A stretch of 8,654 nucleotides of DNA, taken from the NCBI GenBank assembly GCA_031273515.1, contig JAISRU010000021.1:1-8654 (forward strand). Direction: 5' to 3'. Below the pieces are notes generated by a model. That model made no database searches, had not been told where the DNA came from, and saw only the letters and a program-made list of their open reading frames with translations. This document shows positions 1 to 4,816 of the stretch, one piece after another (within the stretch, counting starts at the first letter, position 1; each line of letters opens with the position of its first letter). The translations under genes were made by a program, and so were the position numbers. Source of the stretch: Bacteroidales bacterium. GTDB taxonomy: Bacteria; Bacteroidota; Bacteroidia; Bacteroidales; WCHB1-69.

Positions 1-2
1 TC

Positions 3-134
3 CTAAAGAACGATGAGCAGCGAGGGCAAAGACACCGCAGAGGAAGTAACGGCATCATCGAGTGGGGCGTAATATTTACCACTGACAGCAAATTAAAGGA
101 AATGCTTGATACAGCGAAATTTACCAAAGTGTAA
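3..134 (+). CDS. possible 3' end of an unidentified gene (partial, cut by window edge)
   Basis: Frame 3 stays open from the window edge to a TAA at 132-134 and gives 43 residues ending in IIEWGVIFTTDSKLKEML and then DTAKFTKV. The last 30 residues look protein-like, with mixed charge and ordinary codons, and resemble a short C-terminal tail. The first 13 residues are very rich in Arg, Gly and Gln and may not be translated. No family is recognised. A second frame (13-72) is also open here, so coding status is uncertain. The next 240 bases are repeats, so this would be the last gene before that field. Confidence 0.3.
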   Translation, partial: LKNDEQRGQRHRRGSNGIIEWGVIFTTDSKLKEMLDTAKFTKV

Positions 135-152
135 GCAATCAGTCAAAAATGG

Positions 153-309
153 CTGCGCAGCGAATTATTTTTTCTGCGCAGAGAAATTATTTTTCTGCGC
201 AGTCGTTGGAGATTTTCTGCGCAGCGAATTTTTTTTCCTGCGCAGCGAATTTTTTTTCCTGCGCAGCCGTTGGAAACTTATTGCGCAGATAAATTATTTT
301 TCTGCGACG
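153..309. repeat. tandem array of palindromic CTGCGCAG boxes with ~21-bp period
   Basis: The self-complementary octamer CTGCGCAG begins at 153, 174, 195, 217, 238 and 259. Diverged copies follow at 281 (TTGCGCAG) and 302 (CTGCGACG). The spacing is 21, 21, 22, 21, 21, 22 and 21 bp, close to two turns of B-DNA, so all boxes face the same side of the helix. The spacers are mostly A/T runs such as CGAATTATTTTTT or CGAATTTTTTTTC, and two of them instead carry a CGTTGGA motif. This layout suggests bent DNA with a repeated protein site, or simply an expanded tandem repeat. It ends next to the transposase remnant. Confidence 0.85.
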
Positions 310-373
310 ACAATATTTTATTTTTCCCCGCTGTGTCGCAGGTGGCGACAACCGTATTTTATTTTTCGTCGCA
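303..373. repeat. pair of ~25-bp direct repeats enclosed by an 8-bp inverted repeat
   Basis: Two related segments begin with GCGAC at 304 and 345, each followed by an A/T stretch containing TATTTTATTTTTC. The pair is bounded by a perfect inverted repeat, TGCGACGA (303-310) and TCGTCGCA (366-373). It continues the CTGCGCAG array with changed box sequence and longer spacing. The right arm overlaps the first codons of the transposase remnant, so the array appears to have replaced the upstream part of that gene. Confidence 0.6.
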
Positions 374-496
374 TTTGAAGCAAGAGAAGAACTCTATCAA
401 GGATTGAAGGAATATTTCGAGTTTTACAATAGGAAAAGACAACGCCAAAGTCTTAGTTATCAATTTATTTTTCATAGCGTCTCAAAAAAGAATTAA
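371..496 (+). pseudogene. C-terminal remnant of an IS3-family transposase (rve/integrase core end)
   Basis: The open frame from 371 to the TAA at 494-496 reads AFEAREELYQGLKEYFEFYN followed by RKRQRQSLSYQF. This matches the typical end of IS3-family OrfB transposases, where an acidic stretch, a Y(I/F)xFYN motif and RxxxSLxY follow the last catalytic Glu of the DDE core. Only about 41 residues remain. The DDE residues, OrfA and the left inverted repeat are absent, and the usual TP motif after SLxY is lost. The frame continues upstream only into the repeat array, without a start. It is a dead fragment that marks a past insertion. The family call rests on the FYN-SLxY pattern, so the subgroup is not assigned. 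Confidence 0.7.
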
Positions 497-544
497 CCGA
501 ATTAACCCATAATCTTCCGAATGGCAATTCTCAATTATTTATAC

Positions 545-552
545 TATCTTTG
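545..552 (+). promoter_or_regulatory. Bacteroidota-type -7 promoter box for the VWA gene
   Basis: TATCTTTG fits the TAnnTTTG -7 consensus of the Bacteroidota primary sigma factor and is followed by C, as is common. The matching -33 position (about 522-525) reads TGGC instead of TTTG, so only half of the promoter is convincing. Transcription would start near 558-560 and leave a leader of about 50 nt before the ATG at 612. Confidence 0.5.
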
Positions 553-611
553 CGGAAAGTTTTTTAGACGTTTTGACAGTCTATTTTTAATAAATCAATT
601 AAAACGAATTC

Positions 612-2690
612 ATGTTTTCTACAGAATATTCCATTTGGTTTTTGCCATTGTGTCTTGTGTTGGGACTCGCTTATGCCGCTATTCTCTATCTGAAATCGGA
701 CAGACCCGAATTGCCCGTCTGGGTAAGACGTACCGCCTTCGGATTGCGTACCTTGTCGGTAGCTACGATTGCTTTTTTATTGCTCAATCCTGTTGCTCGA
801 CGCGTGGTCAAGGAGGTCGAAAAACCAATTGTACTGGTCGGCATTGACAATTCTTCTTCTCTGACAATCGGACATAAAGCCTCTTTTTATCAGGGACAAT
901 TCAAGGAAGACCTCCAAAAACTTTTAGACGATCTCGATCAGGATTATACCGTCGAACCTTATCTTCTCGGAGACAGTCTGCGGGAAGGTTCGGAGGTGAA
1001 TTTTGAAGATCAACAAACCAATCTGTCGACTTTCTTTGAACAAATCCAAACAGTATATACCCATCGAAATGTGGGAGCGGTCGTCCTGCTCAGCGACGGC
1101 GTTTTCAATGCGGGCAATAATCCGTATTACATCGCCGATAAAATCAAACAGCCTGTCTATACTGTTTCGATGGGCGATACGACGATCCATAAAGACGTCC
1201 TGATTGCTCAGGTAAATTATAACAAAAGCGTTTTCCGAAATAATCTTTTCCCCATAGAAATCTTGGTGAAAGCAAATAAATTCAACGGTCAGACATTCCG
1301 CCTCAATATCCATAAAGATGACCAACTGATTTACGAAAAAGACATATACAGCAATGCTTCCGTCTTTTCGGAATGGGTACGCATGAATTTCGAGGCTTCG
1401 GGAACAGGACTGCAACGTTACCGAATAACGCTTTCGGAAGTGGACGGAGAATTGACCAAAGAAAACAATCGAAAAGATATTTTTATTGAAGTTACCGACC
1501 AGCGGAAAAAGATCGCTATTGTCTATCATGCTCCGCATCCCGATGTGGCGGCGATTTCCCGTTCGTTGGAAAACAGCGAAATGTATCAGGTGGAAGCCTT
1601 CTCTGTCGATAAATTCAACGGCAGATTAGGCGACTATGATGTGATGGTGTTGCATGGTTTGCCTTCGGTGAAAAATCCGGCAAACAGTCTGATTGCAGGT
1701 ATTCGACAGATGGGTATTCCCTGTTTTTATGTGCTTGCCGGACAGATTAATTATGCTCAGTTCAATCAATTGGAAACAGGCGTCAGAGTGTTGATAAATA
1801 AGGATATGACCAATGACGCTTTTCCTGTTTACAATCCGAACTATGCCGATTTTACAGCGTCGACCTCTTTGCAGCGACTTTTTCCTGCTTTTCCGCCTGT
1901 AAAAACTCCTTTTGGGACTTTCAATAAAGCAGCTTCTGCCTCTATTATGCTGTATCAGAAAATAGGCGCTGTAACAACTGACTATCCGTTGTTTGTGGTC
2001 AATCAGGATGCGGAAAACAAAACGGCTGTTTTCTTGGGCGACGGTCTGTGGAGATGGAGACTGTATAATTATATGTCGGAAAATCATCACGAAGAGTTTG
2101 ATGAACTGATATCCAAACTGTTTCATTTCCTTAGTGTCAAAGCGGACAAGAGTTTCTTTCGCGTTATGGGTAAGAATGTCTATTCCGAAAATGAAAATAT
2201 ACGCTTCGACGCCGAATTGTATAACCCTAACTACGAACTGATTAACGATCCGGAAGTAACAATGACTATCACAGGAAAGGATAAAAAGAATTATGTTTTC
2301 GTTTTTTCGCGCAGTTTCAAGACCTATCATTTAGACGCAGGACTCTTTCCCGAAGGAGATTATACTTGGGAAGCCAAAACGACATTCAATAAAGAAAACT
2401 ATGTCAAAACAGGACGCTTCAGTGTGGAAAAAATCAATTTAGAAACAATCAACCTGATTGCCGATTACCAATTGATGAATAATTTAGCCGCACTCAACAA
2501 CGGCAGAAATTTTCCCGACGACAGTCTGAGCAGTGTATACAACGCCATCAAAGAAAACAAAGAAATCAAATCGACAGCTCACTACAACAAACATTACACT
2601 TCTTTGTTAGACAGTCTGCTGTTATTGTTGTGCATTACGCTGTTGTTGTCCACAGAATGGATACTGCGTAAATGGAGCGGAGCGTATTAA
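612..2690 (+). CDS. inner-membrane protein with VWA domain and glutamine-amidotransferase-like domain
   Basis: This 692-residue protein has two N-terminal membrane segments (about 7-27 and 44-60), a large extracytoplasmic or cytoplasmic body, and a C-terminal membrane segment (about 667-681). Residues 72-200 form a von Willebrand A domain with an intact metal site: DNSSS at 79-83, a TxLSTF stretch near 136-141 and LLSDG at 159-163. Residues about 297-490 resemble a class I glutamine amidotransferase fold (IAIVYHAP, then VMVLHGLP, then LGDGLWRWRLYNY), but no catalytic Cys-His-Glu triad is evident. Residues about 505-620 look like a beta-sandwich domain. This architecture is a conserved Bacteroidota family of unknown function. 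It shares VWA and membrane anchoring with Bat proteins but is longer, and no bat genes are adjacent. The ATG at 612 is chosen because it opens the first membrane segment and follows an A-rich leader typical of the phylum. Confidence 0.85.
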   Translation: MFSTEYSIWFLPLCLVLGLAYAAILYLKSDRPELPVWVRRTAFGLRTLSVATIAFLLLNPVARRVVKEVEKPIVLVGIDNSSSLTIGHKASFYQGQFKEDLQKLLDDLDQDYTVEPYLLGDSLREGSEVNFEDQQTNLSTFFEQIQTVYTHRNVGAVVLLSDGVFNAGNNPYYIADKIKQPVYTVSMGDTTIHKDVLIAQVNYNKSVFRNNLFPIEILVKANKFNGQTFRLNIHKDDQLIYEKDIYSNASVFSEWVRMNFEASGTGLQRYRITLSEVDGELTKENNRKDIFIEVTDQRKKIAIVYHAPHPDVAAISRSLENSEMYQVEAFSVDKFNGRLGDYDVMVLHGLPSVKNPANSLIAGIRQMGIPCFYVLAGQINYAQFNQLETGVRVLINKDMTNDAFPVYNPNYADFTASTSLQRLFPAFPPVKTPFGTFNKAASASIMLYQKIGAVTTDYPLFVVNQDAENKTAVFLGDGLWRWRLYNYMSENHHEEFDELISKLFHFLSVKADKSFFRVMGKNVYSENENIRFDAELYNPNYELINDPEVTMTITGKDKKNYVFVFSRSFKTYHLDAGLFPEGDYTWEAKTTFNKENYVKTGRFSVEKINLETINLIADYQLMNNLAALNNGRNFPDDSLSSVYNAIKENKEIKSTAHYNKHYTSLLDSLLLLLCITLLLSTEWILRKWSGAY

Positions 2691-2750
2691 ATTGAGAATT
2701 GAGAATTGAAAATTGAAAATTGAAAATGAGCCTTCGGACGCAAATAGCAA

Positions 2751-2820
2751 CGCCGTCATTGCAAGTCCACGCCCTGCTGTGTCGTCAGGGGAAAAAGAAG
2801 GATGACATGGGATTGCATTG
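2751..2820 (+). repeat. CGTCATTG-type dispersed repeat, copy A
   Basis: This is one of three ~65-70-bp copies in the window. Its features in order are GTCATTGCAAGTCC, a CCCTGC core, GTCGTCAGGG, an A-rich tract, GGATGAC and TGGGATTGC. Both CGTCAT/ATGACA and TTGCAAGTCC/GGGATTGCA form partly complementary ends, so the unit can fold. It resembles the widespread CGTCATTGCGAG-style intergenic repeats known in several bacterial phyla. It lies 60 bp after the VWA gene stop and immediately precedes a hairpin array. Confidence 0.75.
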
Positions 2821-2832
2821 CTGTAATAGTCC

Positions 2833-3129
2833 TGTCCCGTCAGGGACAATATGTTGGTAGAAGAAATGTAGACCTCTATTATTCGACCTCGAAGAGGTCA
2901 AATGTTTATAGAAGAAATGTAGACCTTTGTTGTACGACCCCGGAGGGGGTCGAATTGAAATACACCCACTTGTTTCTATAAACATACGATGTCTTCGACA
3001 TCAATTCCATCCCTGCGGGATTTTTACGCTTGCGACAATCTGAAATACACTCAACATTCCGTCCCTGACGGGACGGCGGCGGGTGTTTGACATTCCGTTT
3101 TCTACCAACATTTTGTCCCTAACGGGACA
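2833..3129. repeat. array of seven small hairpins with co-varying stems
   Basis: Seven short palindromes with 3-4-nt loops lie here: 2833-2848 (TGTCCC/GGGACA), 2885-2899 (GACCTC/GAGGTC), 2935-2952 (CGACCCC/GGGGTCG), 2988-3002 (GATGTC/GACATC), 3009-3021 (ATCCC/GGGAT), 3059-3076 (CCGTCCC/GGGACGG) and 3114-3129 (TGTCCC/GGGACA). Stem sequences differ between units while pairing is kept, which points to selection on or inheritance of a folded form. Several linkers share a motif of the type ATGTTnnTAGAAGAAATGTAGA, present on the left in one orientation and on the right in the other. The hairpin at 3009-3021 is followed by a T run and could act as a weak intrinsic terminator on the plus strand. Confidence 0.75.
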
Positions 3130-3268
3130 GGCGTGGGTATTTGCGTCCGAATGGCAATCATGCCAATCAGTTAATCAGACGGATATTGAGCCTGCCGAAA
3201 TATAAATCAGAGATCAAGACAGAAGCGTCCGCAGGCTCATTTTCAATTTTCAATTCTCAATTTTCAAT

Positions 3269-3562
3269 TAGATTAAGTCCTGATTCAGACAATTTGTCAG
3301 TTCAGAGCAAAATTTTCATAGTGATAGAACGAAATTTTCATAGTGATAGAAATAAATTTTCATAGTGATGGAAATAAATTTTCATAGTGATGGAAATTTC
3401 GTTCCGTCCTTATGGAAATTTTGCTCCAACCTGATGCATTTTTTTAACTCTTAAAATAAATTTTGATTTTTAATTTTCCATTTATTAATCTTTAAATGCT
3501 GTAATTTCTAATTTAGACAAAAAATTGATAATGGATAATTGAATGTGCTATTTTGACACTTT
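3269..3562. other. gene-free spacer around the long hairpin
   Basis: Apart from the hairpin repeat at 3305-3426, this stretch contains an imperfect dyad at 3280-3305 (CTGATTCAGACAA facing TTGTCAGTTCAG) and a very A/T-rich segment at 3431-3562. No open frame with a plausible start and no RNA gene were seen. Both neighbouring genes point towards this region, so it is probably untranslated 3' spacer. Confidence 0.5.
3305..3426. repeat. four 22-bp direct repeats inside a 37-bp-arm inverted repeat
   Basis: Direct units begin at 3310, 3332, 3354 and 3376, each reading AAATTTTCATAGTGATRGAA plus two variable bases. The first two units, with their GAGCA and GAACG prefixes, are mirrored downstream. 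3305-3341 pairs with 3390-3426 at about 31 of 37 positions, and several of the differences become G-U pairs in the plus-strand RNA. The result is a potential long hairpin with a 48-nt loop made of the two remaining repeat units. Mixed direct and inverted copies suggest growth by slippage or fold-back copying. No coding frame fits. Confidence 0.8.
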
Positions 3563-3767
3563 TGTCTTGAACTCTGATTTATTAGTGAACGAATAGACAA
3601 GTGAACAAGTGGACAAGGGCGCAAAGCGAAGAATATTATTTCCCGCAGAATACCGCTGAGTTACGCAGAACAAAGCATCCCGTCAAGGATGCTTATACTG
3701 TTTCAAATTCGTTCACTTGTCTACTAATAATCATGTCAATTATTTAATCACATCATAGTTCAAGACA
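3563..3767. mobile_element. MITE-like element with TGTCTTGAACT terminal inverted repeats
   Basis: The 205-bp segment starts with TGTCTTGAACTCTGAT (3563-3578) and ends with its inverse, ATCATAGTTCAAGACA (3752-3767), matching at 15 of 16 positions. Secondary inner arms are also present: TTATTAG (3579-3585) with CTAATAA (3724-3730), and TAGACAAGTGAAC (3594-3606) with GTTCACTTGTCTA (3711-3723). The centre holds a CGCAGAATACCGCTGAGTTACG stretch like the CGCAGAG-rich intergenic repeats seen in many Bacteroidota. It encodes nothing. The flanks are T-rich on both sides, so a target duplication cannot be told from chance. The right end lies 15 bp from the korB stop. Confidence 0.65.
3673..3694 (-). 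terminator. possible terminator hairpin downstream of korB
   Basis: AAGCATCC (3673-3680) and GGATGCTT (3687-3694) form a perfect 8-bp stem with a 6-nt loop. Read on the minus strand it is followed by TGTT, about 90 nt after the korB stop. The T tail is short, and the stem also lies inside the MITE-like element. It may therefore be a repeat component that happens to serve as terminator. Confidence 0.35.
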
Positions 3768-3768
3768 T

Positions 3769-3782
3769 TTTCAATTTTCAAT
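3769..3782 (-). repeat. heptad repeat abutting the korB stop codon
   Basis: Two TTTCAAT heptads (ATTGAAA on the minus strand) run into the TAA of korB, sharing the base at 3782. The same heptad with the same flank, TTTTCAATTAGATT, occurs at 3261-3274 at the right end of the nested element. The VWA gene likewise ends directly in ATTGAGA heptads at 2691. Confidence 0.7.
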
Positions 3783-4813
3783 TAGATTGTCCAGGTATCT
3801 CCGCTGTTGAGCAGTTCGTCCACGTTGCGGATTTTGGAAGTTCGTTGAGCTTCATGTATCTGATCTTCGAGCAACTGATCGTAAGTAGGAGCTGTCGCCG
3901 AACGTATTACTCCCAAAGCAATAGGATAATCAGGCAAGCTCATTTTGGCTAACATCAGATGTAATCCCGCATCCTGCTGATACATGTCGTGAATTAAGAT
4001 GTCTTCTTCCCTGACGCCGTTTTCTCCAATCGTAACCACTTCCAGACCCCGTTCGCCTAAAATAATTCCTTTGTCTTTGTTTTTTCCGAACACCATTGGT
4101 TCGCCGTCGCGAAGAATCAGTTGTTTGTCGCTTGCCGTATCTTTGTTGGTGATGGAAGCATGAGTTTGGTCGTTGAAGATGATGCAGTTTTGCAGAAATT
4201 CAACTACGGAAGTTCCGTTGTGTTTAGCGGCTTCCAACATCACATCTTGCATCAGTCTGAGGTTATTATCCACCACGCGGGCAAAGAATGTTCCCCGTGC
4301 GCCCAAGACGAGTTCACCCGGCATAAAGGGTTCTTCGATTGTTCCCTGAGGCGACGTCTTGGTTTTACTTCCGAAGGGTGTTGTCGGAGAATATTGTCCT
4401 TTTGTCAGACCATAAATCTGATTGTTGAACAACAATATATTCAAATCAATATTGCGACGAATAGCATGAATAAAATGATTTCCTCCGATTGCCATTGAAT
4501 CTCCGTCGCCCGATATAACCCAGACGCTCAGCTGACCATTTGACACTCTAATACCTGTCGCAATGGGATTTGCTCGTCCGTGTATGCCGTGAAACCCATA
4601 CGTATTGACATAATACGGGAAACGGGAAGCGCAACCTATACCCGACACCAAACAAAAATTTTCTTTTCGATAACCGATTTTGGGAAATACATTCTCCAAA
4701 GCGGCTAAAATAGCGTGCGACCCGCATCCGGGGCACCATTTCACCATTTGATCACTGGCAAAATCCTCTTTCGTTAAGGCTGTTCTCGACCTTTCTATTG
4801 TTTCGTAACTCAT
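3782..4813 (-). CDS. korB: 2-oxoglutarate:ferredoxin oxidoreductase, beta subunit
   Basis: This 343-residue TPP-binding subunit works with KorA to convert 2-oxoglutarate and CoA to succinyl-CoA and CO2 while reducing ferredoxin, in the cytoplasm. The N-terminus carries WCPGCG (26-31) and GCASR (60-64). Cys27, Cys30, Cys61 and Cys210 (in LQNCIIF) correspond to the four ligands of the [4Fe-4S] cluster in this family. The thiamine pyrophosphate motif runs from GDGDS (102-106) to NNQIYG (130-135), with KGQYSPTT following. Length is normal for the two-subunit Kor type. It starts 3 bp after the korA stop, so the two are surely cotranscribed, and GAGGAG at the end of korA may serve as its ribosome site. 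Substrate choice between 2-oxoglutarate and another 2-oxoacid cannot be fixed by sequence reading alone, but Kor is the usual assignment in Bacteroidales. Confidence 0.92.
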   Translation of the reverse strand: MSYETIERSRTALTKEDFASDQMVKWCPGCGSHAILAALENVFPKIGYRKENFCLVSGIGCASRFPYYVNTYGFHGIHGRANPIATGIRVSNGQLSVWVISGDGDSMAIGGNHFIHAIRRNIDLNILLFNNQIYGLTKGQYSPTTPFGSKTKTSPQGTIEEPFMPGELVLGARGTFFARVVDNNLRLMQDVMLEAAKHNGTSVVEFLQNCIIFNDQTHASITNKDTASDKQLILRDGEPMVFGKNKDKGIILGERGLEVVTIGENGVREEDILIHDMYQQDAGLHLMLAKMSLPDYPIALGVIRSATAPTYDQLLEDQIHEAQRTSKIRNVDELLNSGDTWTI

Positions 4814-4816
4814 TTT

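Larger units (their letters stand above)
2691..3268. repeat. 578-bp nested inverted-repeat element with ~43-bp inverted ends
   Basis: The ends 2698-2740 and 3226-3268 are inverted copies matching at about 40 of 43 positions. Each consists of heptads (ATTGARA on the left, TTYCAAT on the right), then ATGAGCC and a CGGACG block. Inside, further arms pair in nested order: 2733-2746 with 3138-3151 (14 bp, perfect), 2843-2862 with 3100-3119 (19 of 20), and 2902-2913 with 2974-2985 (12 bp, perfect). No open frame of note lies inside. The left end starts directly after the TAA of the VWA gene. It could be a non-autonomous mobile element, or a structured convergent-gene spacer that could end transcription from both sides. 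No clear target-site duplication is seen. Confidence 0.75.

Noticed and set aside
153..309. CRISPR or plasmid iteron array
   Set aside because: Spacers are low-complexity A/T tracts of about 13 bp, far too short for CRISPR; no replication initiator gene is in view to support iterons.
106..378. 90-codon frame across the CTGCGCAG array
   Set aside because: Its product merely reflects the tandem repeat (FFLRSE units) and there is no start context; the repeat explains the open frame.
924..1538. 204-codon minus-strand frame inside the VWA gene
   Set aside because: It lies wholly opposite a well-supported gene with clear domains, and its product has no recognisable features.
3009..3025. Firm intrinsic terminator for the VWA gene
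   Set aside because: The stem has only 5 bp and lies more than 300 bp from the stop within an array of similar hairpins, so it is mentioned only as a possibility.
2833..3129. CRISPR array
   Set aside because: The repeats are short palindromes with differing stems and irregular spacing, not identical direct repeats with equal-length unique spacers, and no cas genes are present.
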